Source: Scytonema millei VB511283 (GTDB taxonomy: Bacteria > Cyanobacteriota > Cyanobacteriia > Cyanobacteriales > Chroococcidiopsidaceae). From it: a stretch of DNA of 64,000 bases. The notes under the pieces were generated by a model, which worked only from the letters and a program-made list of their open reading frames with translations, was not told the DNA's origin and did no database searches. The position numbers and the translations under genes are program-made. Location of the stretch: contig NZ_JTJC03000005.1 in assembly GCF_000817735.3 (NCBI RefSeq), forward strand, positions 1 through 64,000, in the 5' to 3' direction. This document shows positions 24,854 to 35,526 of the stretch, piece after piece; position 1 is the first letter of the stretch; each line of letters opens with the position of its first letter.

Positions 24854-26142
24854 AGTTGCGATTCAAAAAAGAGAACAATTTTAGCTAACGCTCTTTGCCA
24901 TAAAGGGCGTTTTTTCCATTCACTGAAGCTGACTTGTTTAGACTTAGCGAATCCTTGTAAAAATATTTTCTCAACGTGCTTAACTAAGCGAATATCAGAA
25001 GTAGAAATATCTAACTCGTCATTATGAAAAAAACTACGCGGATCGAAATTAGCACTACCAGTACTGAGCCAGCGATTGTCTAACAATAATGCTTTAGCGT
25101 GCATCATACTGGGTTGATATTCATAAATTTCTACGCCAGCAGCGAGGAGATCGCGATATTGTTCGCAGGAAGCAAAATAAACAAACCTCTTGTCCGAGCG
25201 AATTCCATTCGTGAATATTTTGACATCAACCCCCCGCTTTCTAGCATCAACTAGCGCAATGCGGATATTTTTATCGGCAAGAAAATAGGGGCTGGCAATC
25301 CAAACCTGCTGTCTAGCGGCGTGAATGCTAACTTGAAATAAAGCTTTAACTGATGCAGAACGATAGGAAGGATCGTCGCCTGCGGTAACGAGAATTGTTG
25401 GGTTGCTCGACGCTCCCAGATGGGAAACTGTAGTCGATAAGTCAGCAGTACCATGCACGTAAGTCCAGTGTTGCATGAACATACCTTCTAACACCGCGAC
25501 AACTTCGCCTTCTAGCCGCGTTTCAAAGTCGTACCAAGGATGAGTCCCGCGAATATTATCTCTGCCATCCCAATAATCGGAGACACCTGCACCACCAATT
25601 AAGGCAAATTCGCCATCAATAATTAGCAACTTGCGGTGACTGCGGGCAAAATAATCGATGGGCGATCGCCAGTTAAAATCATTGAAGAACCTAACTTCGA
25701 CTCCAGCAGCTTTCAGTCGTCTCCAGTAACGCTGCGGTAAAGTTTTGACCCCATACTTATCGACAATGACCTGTACTTTAACACCCGCTTGGGCTTTTTC
25801 GGCGATCGCGGCGGCGAAATCGTTCGCCCTGCGCCCAGGAGTCATGAAAAATGTCTCGAAGTGAATCGTATGTTTGGCACTGCGGACGGCTTCTAGTCGT
25901 GCAGCATTGATTTCTTCTGCTTCCAGCCAAAAATCTGTCGAACGTCCGCTGGTAACGACAGAGTTGGATAAGCTAGCTAGGGCAAGGGAAAAGCGTGCAT
26001 CTTGAGGCGCGGGAACATTTTCAACTTTGTATTCAATGCGATCGCGAAATGTGCCTCGAAAATATAGAATTACGAAGACACCGATAATGGCGGTTAAACA
26101 GCCACCACTAATCCACCATAATAGCGGGAAAAGTTGGGTCAT
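24850..26142 (-). CDS. Phospholipase D-like protein, cardiolipin synthase family
   Basis: The 430-residue protein has one N-terminal transmembrane helix (LLWWISGGCLTAIIGVFVILYF) and two HKD catalytic motifs. These are HRKLLIIDGEFALIGGAG near residue 170 and HAKALLLDNRWLSTGSANFD near residue 350. Two HKD motifs in one chain of this length are typical of ClsA/ClsB-type cardiolipin synthases and related phosphatidyltransferases acting at the membrane. Substrate specificity cannot be read, and some cyanobacteria lack cardiolipin, so a different phosphodiesterase role is possible. It is convergent with the DUF4383 gene and ends inside the shared palindrome. Confidence 0.9.
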   Translation of the reverse strand: MTQLFPLLWWISGGCLTAIIGVFVILYFRGTFRDRIEYKVENVPAPQDARFSLALASLSNSVVTSGRSTDFWLEAEEINAARLEAVRSAKHTIHFETFFMTPGRRANDFAAAIAEKAQAGVKVQVIVDKYGVKTLPQRYWRRLKAAGVEVRFFNDFNWRSPIDYFARSHRKLLIIDGEFALIGGAGVSDYWDGRDNIRGTHPWYDFETRLEGEVVAVLEGMFMQHWTYVHGTADLSTTVSHLGASSNPTILVTAGDDPSYRSASVKALFQVSIHAARQQVWIASPYFLADKNIRIALVDARKRGVDVKIFTNGIRSDKRFVYFASCEQYRDLLAAGVEIYEYQPSMMHAKALLLDNRWLSTGSANFDPRSFFHNDELDISTSDIRLVKHVEKIFLQGFAKSKQVSFSEWKKRPLWQRALAKIVLFFESQL

Positions 26143-26278
26143 TGGTCAGTCATTGGTCATTTGTCATTGGTCATTTGTTGTGGATAAACGCAATCCTAAT
26201 CGAGGATAAAAAAATGCTATCAGACTTAGCCTGGTAGCAATGAAGATTATCTAGCTGTATCTGAGTTGGGCGATCCGC

Positions 26279-26830
26279 TTATTCGGCATTCTTAGGTGGT
26301 TCTGTGATGTTGGAACTCAACTCTTCCATACCTTTGACTACGAAATTAGCCATTTGCTCTTGTCCCATAGATTTGAGGGAATTGAAGACTTGCATTGCTT
26401 CCGCTGAGGGGCTGTAATCGCTGGGAATGGCAACGATTCCATTTCCTAGTTTTTGTGCAAAAAGATACCAAACCGCCAACTTAGATTCAGGATTTAGCTT
26501 GCCATATTCCCCTGTAGGAACTTCTGATTTACCTTGGAGTAATTCAGGTAGTGCCTTAGCAGGATTAGGATCGAGCATAGTTTCGTCTTGATCTGTTTTG
26601 TTGGCTGGCAACAAATCGCGTAGAGCATTTATCTGCTCTTCAGAGGACATTTTTTGTACGCTTCCGACGATGCTTTGAACATCACTAGAGCTTGTTGGTA
26701 AACTATCAGATGGAATCGAACTAGCAATTTCTATGTAGATTAAAGCCATTACTCCTAGCTGGTCATCGATATCTAGGCTCGTAAATTGTTTTGCTAGTGG
26801 CTTCAGATCGTTAACGTTTGTAGATGCCAT
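26279..26830 (-). CDS. Helical carotenoid protein (OCP N-terminal domain homologue), divergent
   Basis: The 183-residue all-helical protein belongs to the orange-carotenoid-protein N-domain family (SLDIDDQLGVMALIYIEIA, KLAVWYLFAQKLGNGIVAIP, SAEAMQVFNSL). These proteins bind a keto-carotenoid and quench singlet oxygen or phycobilisome energy. Of the carotenoid-contacting residues known from OCP, the Trp110-Tyr111 pair is kept (VWYLF), but the Trp41 position is Ala and the Arg155 position looks like Lys. A loop insertion (TDQDETMLDPNPAKALPELL) is also unusual. Pigment binding may be altered. It follows 81 bp after the second helical carotenoid gene on the same strand, so they are probably co-transcribed. 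Confidence 0.88.
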   Translation of the reverse strand: MASTNVNDLKPLAKQFTSLDIDDQLGVMALIYIEIASSIPSDSLPTSSSDVQSIVGSVQKMSSEEQINALRDLLPANKTDQDETMLDPNPAKALPELLQGKSEVPTGEYGKLNPESKLAVWYLFAQKLGNGIVAIPSDYSPSAEAMQVFNSLKSMGQEQMANFVVKGMEELSSNITEPPKNAE

Positions 26831-26911
26831 ATTTGCCTCTTTACTGTTAATTTTGGTTTGTAACTTCGTTCCAGAATCTTTCGAGGCGCGAAATTTCGCG
26901 CCCTTGCATCT

Positions 26912-27403
26912 CTATACTTCCGCACCTTGCTTAGGTTCAGCGCCCATCGGCGATACATAGTCGCGGAATAGAGTAATTTGTTGCTCGAAATCTATCCCTT
27001 CGAGCTGGTTTAATATCTCTTTTGATTCACTGGAAAGCTCGTAGTTTGGAGGCATAGGACTGATAACGTTGCTGTCCATTCCTTGAGCTAGACGATACCA
27101 AAATAGTAGTTTAGTAGTATCGCTCATCGAACCATACATCCGCGTGTACTCGTTATCAGCCTTATTAATTAAGTCCCGTTGAAATTGTAGTTGTTCTTCG
27201 TGAGACTTTTCTTTAATTTGGTTAAATAAACCTTCAGCTACATCCGCAGATGCAGTACTAGCTCCTGGTGCGGCTGGGGTAACAGAATCACCCATTTTCT
27301 TGTAAATGAAGTAGAACAAAGCTAATTGATCGTCTACATTTAATTTCTGAATTGAAGCAACAAATTGACTAAGATTCTGGTCGTTGCTTTGAGTAAATGT
27401 CAT
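26912..27403 (-). CDS. Helical carotenoid protein (OCP N-terminal domain homologue)
   Basis: The 163-residue protein is a stand-alone OCP N-domain: LNVDDQLALFYFIYKKMGD, APGASTASADVAEGL, LLFWYRLAQGMDSNVISPMP, YELSSESKEILNQLEG and QQITLFRDYVSPMG. The Trp110 and Arg155 equivalents (FWYR, FRDYV) are present and the Trp41 position is Tyr. Stand-alone N-domains bind carotenoid permanently and act as singlet-oxygen quenchers, carotenoid carriers or phycobilisome quenchers, depending on the clade. There is no C-terminal-domain homologue or FRP gene in the window. AGAAGGAGTTAAT precedes the ATG, a strong ribosome-binding site. Upstream of it is the carotenoid oxygenase, also on the minus strand. Confidence 0.93.
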   Translation of the reverse strand: MTFTQSNDQNLSQFVASIQKLNVDDQLALFYFIYKKMGDSVTPAAPGASTASADVAEGLFNQIKEKSHEEQLQFQRDLINKADNEYTRMYGSMSDTTKLLFWYRLAQGMDSNVISPMPPNYELSSESKEILNQLEGIDFEQQITLFRDYVSPMGAEPKQGAEV

Positions 27404-27817
27404 ATTAACTCCTTCTAAACTTCTTCGGCTGATTTTATCTTTGTCGTCAGCAGATTATGGCTAACCTTTTGCACAGTAACAAAGATTATTAACTTGCTTA
27501 AACCTACTGAAGATAGAAGTAGAAAACCTGACTACAGGCAGAGGAAAAATCAAATCTATCGAGAGTTAGGCAGTCGATCTCTTCCCAACTCCTTTTTAAA
27601 GGCAGGATGATTTTATACAAGAGAGGACAAAACCCAATCAATACTTCTCGGTTAGATCACATAGCCCTTGGAGATCCCCCCAACCCCCCTTATTAAAGGG
27701 GGCTAGGGGGGACGAATTTTAACCGAGAAGTGTTGGGACAAAACCCCCTTATTAAGGCGGCTGGGAGATCGGTAAGATCTTGTCATTCCTAACCGAGATC
27801 TATTTGGATTTGCCCTA
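27404..27817. other. 414-bp gap between the carotenoid oxygenase and helical carotenoid protein genes
   Basis: The right two-thirds are a dispersed element (27636-27735) and C/G-tract repeats of the ACCCCCTTATTAAAGGGGG type. The part nearest the helical carotenoid gene (27404-27540) contains its leader and probably its promoter, but I cannot assign one with confidence. No gene is visible. Confidence 0.5.
27636..27735. repeat. 100-bp mobile-type inverted-repeat element (TTCTCGGTTA family), copy 1
   Basis: The ends CAATACTTCTCGGTTA and TAACCGAGAAGTGTTG are inverted, with GATCCCCCCAACCCCC and its mirror in the middle. The element is flanked by the direct repeat GGACAAAACCC at 27625-27635 and 27736-27746, which looks like a target duplication. 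A relative lies at 38903-39028. Confidence 0.75.
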
Positions 27818-29212
27818 CTACACGGAAGCATCCAACTGCTGTTGAGATACCCAAGTTCCGTGAAAGCCATAAGGTACGCGCTGAGGAATTAATACCCGCG
27901 CCACAGGATCGCTACTCAAATCTTGGGCATTTAGCACCAATAATTCAGAAGTATCTGCATCAGTATCGTAGACAAAGGTAACTAACCACCCATCATCCTC
28001 TACAGTTGCATCAGGACGCGGAACGAATACAGTCTCACCACCATAGCGTCCCTTACCGTACTCGTAGGTTTGAGCATAACCTGCTTGAAGGTCGTATTTG
28101 ATCGAACCATCAAACAAAGGTAGAGGGGTAGGAACTATTTTCCCTGCATAACCGAAGCGAGTTTTGCGTCCTAACAAATTTTCGTTAACGCGGGGAAACT
28201 CTATAGGTACGTCATCTAGCATTTCCTCTCGCACTGTTCCGGTGCTGAGATTGAACCGCCAACTATGCAAACGGGGAATATCGCTATCTGGATCGGTTGG
28301 TTTGAGTTGCGGAGTCACAATAGTGGTAGAACTCATGCGACAGGCAACTAGTACAACTTCGTCTCCCTCTTCGTAAGCATTGAAGGTATGAAAGACATAG
28401 CAGGAAGGAGACTCAAACCAACGAATACTGTTACTGTCGCCGTGACGGGGGAGAATACCAAAACGGCTGGGGCGATCGCGTTCAAACATTAACCCAGGTT
28501 CGCCACGCTGCATCCGTGCGGGGTTAAACGTCATCGGCAGATCCATAAATATCGTGTAATTGGCAGTGATGGCAAAGTCATGCATCATCACCCCCATCGG
28601 CAAATCTATGGGTATCGTGCGCAATAACTCGCCTTGTGGAGAAACAATACTGTATTTGACAAATGGCGGAGCAAACGAGTAACCAAAAAACATCATCTCG
28701 CCCGTCACCGGATCGACTTTAGGATGGGCAGTAAAAGCAGAAGCTAACTTACCGTTATAGGTAGACTCGCCCTTCGTCTCTAACTGGGGAACCTCGATCG
28801 CATGGGGCGCACCTCCTTCCCAAGTGGCTAGAAGTTGCCCTGCGTGCCATACCAAGGCAGTATTCGCAGCGTTTTTGTAGCCGTCGCTGTCAGGCTGAGG
28901 TGGTTCTAATATGCCACCCCAAACCGCTTTACCCGCTTTTTGCTCGATTTCAAAGCCTCGCGTTCTGACGTAGCGGTTGCGATAGCTAGCTTTGCCATGA
29001 CGAATTTCGACTCCGTGCAACATCCCATCTCCATCAAACCAGTGATACTGTCCGATGGGTGTCCACTGAGGATTGGGACCATTGCGCACGAACATCCCCG
29101 ATAAATCGGTAGGAAGTTCGCCAATAACTTTGAGCGGATCGGAGGTAATTTCTTCGCGCACGGGCGCAAAGTTACCCTCAAGAAAGGGATTAACTGCTGT
29201 TGTTGTTTCCAT
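27818..29212 (-). CDS. Carotenoid cleavage oxygenase (apocarotenoid 15,15'-oxygenase type)
   Basis: The 464-residue seven-bladed propeller enzyme carries the four iron-binding histidines in their family contexts: AFTAHPKVDPVTGEM, GVMMHDFAITANYTIFMDLP, YVFHTFNAYEEGDEVVL and YGFHGTWVS near the C-terminus. The start VREEITSDPLKVIGELP and MFVRNGPNPQW are also typical. Cyanobacterial members cleave carotenoids or apocarotenals, giving retinal-type or C20 products. Next to two helical carotenoid proteins on the same strand, it could trim or recycle their pigment, but this is only suggested by position. The start ATG at 29212 is followed by ACAACAACAGCAG codons. Confidence 0.95.
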   Translation of the reverse strand: METTTAVNPFLEGNFAPVREEITSDPLKVIGELPTDLSGMFVRNGPNPQWTPIGQYHWFDGDGMLHGVEIRHGKASYRNRYVRTRGFEIEQKAGKAVWGGILEPPQPDSDGYKNAANTALVWHAGQLLATWEGGAPHAIEVPQLETKGESTYNGKLASAFTAHPKVDPVTGEMMFFGYSFAPPFVKYSIVSPQGELLRTIPIDLPMGVMMHDFAITANYTIFMDLPMTFNPARMQRGEPGLMFERDRPSRFGILPRHGDSNSIRWFESPSCYVFHTFNAYEEGDEVVLVACRMSSTTIVTPQLKPTDPDSDIPRLHSWRFNLSTGTVREEMLDDVPIEFPRVNENLLGRKTRFGYAGKIVPTPLPLFDGSIKYDLQAGYAQTYEYGKGRYGGETVFVPRPDATVEDDGWLVTFVYDTDADTSELLVLNAQDLSSDPVARVLIPQRVPYGFHGTWVSQQQLDASV

Positions 29213-29285
29213 TCTGCCTGTTCTGCATACGCCATCGCACTTTTTTCAATATAGGCGCGATCGCGGCGATCGGCTACGCGAGCAA

Positions 29286-29807
29286 TTACTTCAAGTCCAA
29301 TAATCCTTGTTCTTTGAGCTTAGGATTAAACCGTAATTGCATTTGCAAACCGCGAGTTTGTAATTGAGATAAAATTTCTGCTTCAACTCGTCTTGCCGCA
29401 GTTTTTAAGATCTTCATTTGAGTCAATTCATCGCCATCTGCTAAACTTTTTTGTTCTTCAGATGTTAGCGATAATTTAGCATCAATTGGCTGAGTCCATA
29501 CCGTTTCGTCAGCGCCATTTCCAGGCGGAAGCGAGCCATTTTCCTCAATCCACTCTTGGCGAATATTTTCCAAAACTGTCCGGTTAGGACGGTCGATAGT
29601 TTCTATCTTCAGCCAATAACATTTTTGTAGCTGGCGAACGAGATGCTGTTGCAAACTGAGATAAACATCGCGAGAATACCCGATATATTGCAGTACCTTG
29701 TCCGAGTCAAAAATTGCATAGACTCCTACTTTACCTTGATACTGTGCTGGTAATTGACCGTCTGCATCAATATATGGAGTTATTTCTAAATCTGTGAGAG
29801 GGGTCAT
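29286..29807 (-). CDS. GIY-YIG nuclease family protein
   Basis: The 173-residue protein has the short GIY-YIG core near residue 28: VGVYAIFDSDKVLQYIGYSRDV, where GVY and YIG are the two signature strands. It continues with a helix and LENIRQEWIEENG, carrying a possible catalytic Glu. Related stand-alone proteins are common in cyanobacteria and plastids (a plant homologue is chloroplast-located), but their function is not settled. The C-terminal half (TSEEQKSLADGDELTQMKILKTAARRVEAEIL) is helical. It starts at the ATG at 29807, close to a TTGGTAG repeat run. There is a 73-bp gap to the carotenoid oxygenase gene on the same strand. Confidence 0.85.
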   Translation of the reverse strand: MTPLTDLEITPYIDADGQLPAQYQGKVGVYAIFDSDKVLQYIGYSRDVYLSLQQHLVRQLQKCYWLKIETIDRPNRTVLENIRQEWIEENGSLPPGNGADETVWTQPIDAKLSLTSEEQKSLADGDELTQMKILKTAARRVEAEILSQLQTRGLQMQLRFNPKLKEQGLLDLK

Positions 29808-29940
29808 TGATAATTGGTAGTTGGTAGTTGGTAGTTGGTTGTTGGTTGTTGACGGTTGACAGTTGCTCTTTCTCCCTCAGCTGGGCGACTCTCCCTCAGC
29901 ACTCTTCCCCCTACTCCCTGCTCCCTGCTCCCTGCTCCCT

Positions 29941-30192
29941 CTACTTTCTCACTCGCACGCCTAGCTTTTCATCCCACTGTAGCGGTTTGCTGGCTCTGGG
30001 TAAAGGTGCTTCTGGAACTTGCCCTACAGATATGCCATATTTCCAATCTGGCAGACAAATGGCAATGTAGCGGGCATAGCCTCCCGTACCACCTTGAAAT
30101 TTAGGATAGCCGATCGCGACTAGCGCTCCTGTTTCCGGTACTTTATCTAGATTAGCAACTACCTCAGCCTGACTGTATCCGTTATGCAGCAA
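29941..30192 (-). CDS. Small conserved-looking protein of unknown function with a TTG start
   Basis: I do not recognise the family. The 83-residue frame has no ATG. Counting back from the stop, the frame reaches an upstream TAG near 30245, and the only start-like codon with a ribosome-binding site is the TTG at 30192, preceded by AAGGAG at 8 nt. The product (HNGYSQAEVVANLDKVPETG, then GYPKFQGGTGGYARYIAICL) is soluble, with a basic C-terminus. The composition looks like a real protein rather than a shadow, but it could also be the tail of a decayed gene. It lies between tRNA-Cys and the GIY-YIG gene. Confidence 0.5.
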   Translation of the reverse strand: MLHNGYSQAEVVANLDKVPETGALVAIGYPKFQGGTGGYARYIAICLPDWKYGISVGQVPEAPLPRASKPLQWDEKLGVRVRK

Positions 30193-30272
30193 CCAGACTT
30201 CTCCTTCTAAAAATAGTACGAGCGTCCTAGTATAATGAACCTAGAGAACGCCGTTATGGGCTGGACTTCTTA

Positions 30273-30344
<72 letters not shown>

Positions 30345-30521
30345 GACATCTTTGCAGGCAATATATTATATCACTTTTTAGAACTTTGGATCTACTGGCG
30401 GTTTGGTATTGTGCCAGAAAGTGACGAGATCTCAGTCGGGCAAGCAAGAGCCGCCGCATCAACCTCGTCCTACCTTACCGTAAGGCTCGATGCTTACGCA
30501 ACTTTTGACGCAATTTTGAAT

Positions 30522-31115
30522 TTAGGCAATTTTTACCTCATCGGCATAGCTGTGCCAGCGAACAAAGTAAAATGGTCCCGCCACTGAACCCCATACGTGT
30601 TCGTCAGTTTCGGGGTCGCGTCCGCGATCGCGACTGATAAATTTATCGCCATCAATTTCAAATTCGCTGTCGAGATAGGTGGTTTTGCCTTTACGCACGA
30701 CCATACAACACTTGCCAGGTTCAACTGTACCTTTGAAGCCATTGTCTACCCATTGGACGATCATGTTACACCCTGGTAGCTTTTCCAGGCGATCGGCTGA
30801 TAATGCTTGCAGACGTTTGAGATCGCGGGATGCACCGTGAAACTCTTCTTCTTGCTTAATGGTGTAATTTTCAATTTCAATGCGATCGCTTGCCTGCAAT
30901 AACTTTAATACTCGTACCCGATATGGGTTGCCGAGCATGTAATCATAGGCTTGTTCTACGTAAAAGCTAACCCCGGATAATAGATTCAGGGGAAGGGGAC
31001 GCATACAAACGCGAATATGGGCAAAAAAAGGAGGATTTTCAAAAGCTTGCGCTTGATTGCTAAAATCAGCTGCCATCCAGCGAGCTAGTGTCTCAATATC
31101 CGTAGAATGGGTCAT
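30522..31115 (-). CDS. Chromophore lyase CpcT/CpeT family protein
   Basis: The 197-residue protein matches the CpcT/CpeT beta-barrel bilin lyases: DIETLARWMAADFSNQAQAF, FFAHIRVCMRPLP, SGVSFYVEQAYDYMLGNPYR, LPGCNMIVQW and SEFEIDGDKFISRDRGRDPE. CpcT attaches phycocyanobilin to Cys155 of the phycocyanin beta subunit, and paralogues act on phycoerythrocyanin or phycoerythrin. The length and the conserved Tyr, Arg and Cys positions fit an active member. No phycobilisome gene lies nearby, which is common for cpcT. It is divergent from the TPR gene at 31173, with only 57 bp between the starts. Confidence 0.93.
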   Translation of the reverse strand: MTHSTDIETLARWMAADFSNQAQAFENPPFFAHIRVCMRPLPLNLLSGVSFYVEQAYDYMLGNPYRVRVLKLLQASDRIEIENYTIKQEEEFHGASRDLKRLQALSADRLEKLPGCNMIVQWVDNGFKGTVEPGKCCMVVRKGKTTYLDSEFEIDGDKFISRDRGRDPETDEHVWGSVAGPFYFVRWHSYADEVKIA

Positions 31116-31172
31116 TAGTAGAAATTACTCGAAAGCCAACGACTTACTATTGCCAGTATTTTAAAACTTCCT

Positions 31173-32570
<1,398 letters not shown>

Positions 32571-32597
32571 AGTTTTACAAAGATAGTTGTACTGACT

Positions 32598-33452
32598 TTA
32601 TTTCTGAAAAAAGCCCAATTTTTTGCCAATGATTCTATCCAGCCATCGCTCGGGTAAAGCGGTAGGAATTATCCAATCTAGTAAAAGATTAGGGACGATC
32701 GCATATTTAGTTTTCGGTTTGGGAGTTTCAAACACTTTCCGAATAAATTTGCCAAAAACCTCTGGAGGATAACCTTTTTTACCTTGTTGGACGAAATGCT
32801 TTTGAAAAGTCGTTACTGATTCCGCATAGTCAGTAGTCAGATATTTGCTAACATCTTGAGCTGATTCTTTATCCCAAATTGCCGTGCTAACTGCTCCAGG
32901 CGCAATAATAATTACGTCTATACCATATAATTGTAATTCTCGGCGTAAGCTGTGGGAAATTCCTTCAAAGGCGTGTTTGCTACCAACATAAGCACCAAGA
33001 AAAGGAACAGCTAATTTTCCCACGACGGAACTGATATTAATAATTCTACCTGGTTGTTTGCCATTGTTATTTGCCCTGGCTCCCAATAAAGGTAAAAAGG
33101 CTTGAGTTACGGCAATTTGCCCGACAACATTCACTTCAAGCTGCAATCGAATTTCTTCGAGTGGTTGATGCATTAAAGTACCACTCGTAGCCATTCCTGC
33201 ATTATTAATTAATCCACTCAAATTGCGATCGCCAAGAATTTTTTCTACTTGGCAAGCCGCAGATCGTACAGCCTTACTATCTGTAATATCAAAAATCAGC
33301 GGCGTGAAATTATCCCCTAAGTCAGCTTGTAACCTTCTAGCATCAGCTTCTCGTCGCACGCTACCAAATACGTGATAGCCATGATTCACAAATTCTTTTG
33401 CTGCACCAAACCCAATTCCTGTAGAAACTCCTGTAATGACGATATATTTCAT
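32598..33452 (-). CDS. Short-chain dehydrogenase/reductase family protein
   Basis: The 284-residue protein has the NAD(P)-binding TGVSTGIG motif at residues 7-14, NNAG at the usual place (SGLINNAGMATSG), the catalytic Ser in IINISSVVGKL and the Tyr-Lys pair in AYVGSKHAFEG. The Arg in FGSVRREADARRL at the end of the second strand suggests NADP preference. The C-terminal hydrophobic region (LLLDWIIPTALPERWLD) resembles SDRs of the DHRS7/retinol-dehydrogenase-like type that act on hydrophobic substrates, but the substrate is not known. It ends 27 bp from the convergent TPR gene. Confidence 0.93.
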   Translation of the reverse strand: MKYIVITGVSTGIGFGAAKEFVNHGYHVFGSVRREADARRLQADLGDNFTPLIFDITDSKAVRSAACQVEKILGDRNLSGLINNAGMATSGTLMHQPLEEIRLQLEVNVVGQIAVTQAFLPLLGARANNNGKQPGRIINISSVVGKLAVPFLGAYVGSKHAFEGISHSLRRELQLYGIDVIIIAPGAVSTAIWDKESAQDVSKYLTTDYAESVTTFQKHFVQQGKKGYPPEVFGKFIRKVFETPKPKTKYAIVPNLLLDWIIPTALPERWLDRIIGKKLGFFQK

Positions 33453-33615
33453 TTATGCTCCCGAATTAGCGGGCGATCGCTTCCAGTATAAAACTTTTCA
33501 GTTCAGAATAGTCTCCCAACTTTCTTTTTTAAGGGAGGGAACTAATGCCCCCTTTTTAAGGGGGTTGGGGATCTTCTCTATCGCAGTCAAAAAGTAAATT
33601 AGCATCAGCGATCGA

Positions 33616-35526
33616 CTACAAAATTGTCGGGATTTCCTTCAAATAAACTCGGCTAAATGGTTCATCTACACCCAAAGTATATTGTTCGAGTAATCCCTGA
33701 CGGCGAATTGAAACATTATCTCCCTGCTTGATGATTATAGTAGAGTCCTCAAAAACATCTCGCGCCAACATCATTTCAATTTCTGTAGGATTATCTAAAA
33801 CAACCATATTACTGCCGTAATAAAACATTCCTTGAGCAGCTAAAACATCTTCCTCATACTCGACTATTAGTAAATCGAGTTTGGGATTGCGCAACAAATT
33901 TTGAACGTTTGTATTGTAATCTCGATGTAAAATCTTTTCTGCACGGTTGATATAAACGCCATTTCGACACACAGCACCAATGACCCAATCGGGGTGGTGA
34001 GATAAAATTTGGTCGATAGTTGTTTGTAGTTCTGCCACCCTAATCCGGTTAAAGGTAACTATCGGTATCCTAGCTTCAGTTCCTCCGTCAAAAAAGGTTT
34101 CTAAAATCTTTTCGGGTACGTCCACACTCTCGCCTACGGCGGGGTTAAGATGCATAAAAATTCCAGGCGCAGCATTAATTTCAAGAATGCTAAAGCTGCT
34201 ATCTTTCCAAGATTTTGCTAAATCTTCAGAAATGACATCAATTCCCAAACAAGTGAGGCGAAAATGCTGGGCGACATCCTGCGCCAGAATCATATTATCG
34301 GGATGAACTGTAGGTGTTGCGTCAATACTTACACCACCAGAGGAAAGGTTGGCAACTTTACGCAAATACACTCTCCGTCCTTCTTTAATAACGCTGTCAA
34401 GAGATAAGCCTTGCTCCTCCAAATACATATCCATTGCTTCATCGAGCTGGATTTTACTCATGGCAGAAGTTGGCGTGTCTCTACGTGCATCGGAACGGTT
34501 TTCGCGATCGATCAGTTCTGAAATCGTTGAATATCCATCCCCAACTACTGAAGCGGGACGGCGTTCGGTTGCCGCGACAAATCGACCGTTGACGCACAGC
34601 AAGCGGAAATCAGCACCAGAAATGCTTTTTTCAACAATGATCCGAATTGGCTGTTCTTCTGGAACTGCTTTGACAGCGCGATTAAAAGCGGCTCTTAGCT
34701 CCTCAGAGTCTCTGACATCGGCGGTTACGCCAATCCCTTTATGACCGACAACAGGTTTGATAGCGACGGGATAGCCAATATCCTCCGCTGCATCTAAAGC
34801 TCCCTCGCGACTAGTGACGATTTCTCCGCCTGGAACTGGAAAGCCAAGGGTAGCTAGAAAAGCTTTACAGTCATCTTTACGGGTGGTAAAGTCCGAGTCT
34901 ATATGGCTGTCGCCGTCAAATGTGGTTGCTATGCCACGCACTTGCTTGCGACCGTAGCCGTATTGCATCAGTCCTTCATCCCACAAATAAAAAGTAGGAA
35001 TACCTTTTTCGTTAGCTTTGCGCAAGAGCGAGTAGACGGTAGGACCACCATAAACAGACCGACGAAAGATATTTTGTAGATTCCGCATCTGTTCGTCAAA
35101 GGCAATTTCTTCGTCTAATGTCATAGCTTCAAACCAGTCCCAGACGAAGTAAATAACCGATCGCGTCGTTCTAGTATGGAGAGACTGAACGCTAATTCTT
35201 GTCCCTCGTTCTAACGGTTTTACGTTCCAACAGTGGAAGTGCAAACCCATATCAAGTTTGCTAACTTCTGATAATGTCCATGCAAACAAATGAGCGTGAG
35301 ATTCATATTTTTCCTCGCGCAGGTGAGGATAGCGATCGCTAATTTTTTCTACGTAATCTGCGATTTCTAGTGGTTCTCGATATCCCGTCAAAGCAAAATC
35401 AAAAGTACATGCTGCCGTGTTTAAATCGGGATTAGAACCAATGTAATGTTTGAAGTTAAATAAATCGAATATATCGGTCTTTCTAGCATTAACGCGCACG
35501 ACATCAGTACTTGTATCTATTACCAT
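33616..35526 (-). CDS. cphA2: Cyanophycin synthetase-like protein, CphA2 type
   Basis: The 636-residue protein has an N-terminal domain (residues about 1-160) and then an ATP-grasp domain. The latter shows GFPVPGGEIVTSREGAL, YPVAIKPVVGHKGIGVT, IIVEKSISGADFRLLCVNGR and LEINAAPGIFMHLNP, very like CphA1. The Mur-ligase-like C-terminal part is short and lacks the P-loop and catalytic motifs of CphA1 (about 870-900 residues). This architecture matches CphA2, which polymerises beta-aspartyl-arginine dipeptides into cyanophycin. A cyanophycinase, whose product is that dipeptide, is encoded divergently at 36340. A TATCCTCC-complement (AGGAGGATA) Shine-Dalgarno precedes the start. Assignment rests on motifs and length; no alignment was run. 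Confidence 0.85.
   Translation of the reverse strand: MVIDTSTDVVRVNARKTDIFDLFNFKHYIGSNPDLNTAACTFDFALTGYREPLEIADYVEKISDRYPHLREEKYESHAHLFAWTLSEVSKLDMGLHFHCWNVKPLERGTRISVQSLHTRTTRSVIYFVWDWFEAMTLDEEIAFDEQMRNLQNIFRRSVYGGPTVYSLLRKANEKGIPTFYLWDEGLMQYGYGRKQVRGIATTFDGDSHIDSDFTTRKDDCKAFLATLGFPVPGGEIVTSREGALDAAEDIGYPVAIKPVVGHKGIGVTADVRDSEELRAAFNRAVKAVPEEQPIRIIVEKSISGADFRLLCVNGRFVAATERRPASVVGDGYSTISELIDRENRSDARRDTPTSAMSKIQLDEAMDMYLEEQGLSLDSVIKEGRRVYLRKVANLSSGGVSIDATPTVHPDNMILAQDVAQHFRLTCLGIDVISEDLAKSWKDSSFSILEINAAPGIFMHLNPAVGESVDVPEKILETFFDGGTEARIPIVTFNRIRVAELQTTIDQILSHHPDWVIGAVCRNGVYINRAEKILHRDYNTNVQNLLRNPKLDLLIVEYEEDVLAAQGMFYYGSNMVVLDNPTEIEMMLARDVFEDSTIIIKQGDNVSIRRQGLLEQYTLGVDEPFSRVYLKEIPTIL

Noticed and set aside
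27590-27790. Runs of CCCCC/GGGGG around TTATTAAA considered as transcription terminators of the carotenoid genes
   Set aside because: The same sequences recur as parts of dispersed elements elsewhere (33520-33580, 38938-39003, 17180-17200), so repeat origin explains them; a terminator role is not excluded but not shown.
29941-30240. The frame extended to the codons before the TTG as a longer protein
   Set aside because: An in-frame TAG lies just upstream, and no ATG or GTG occurs between it and the TTG at 30192.
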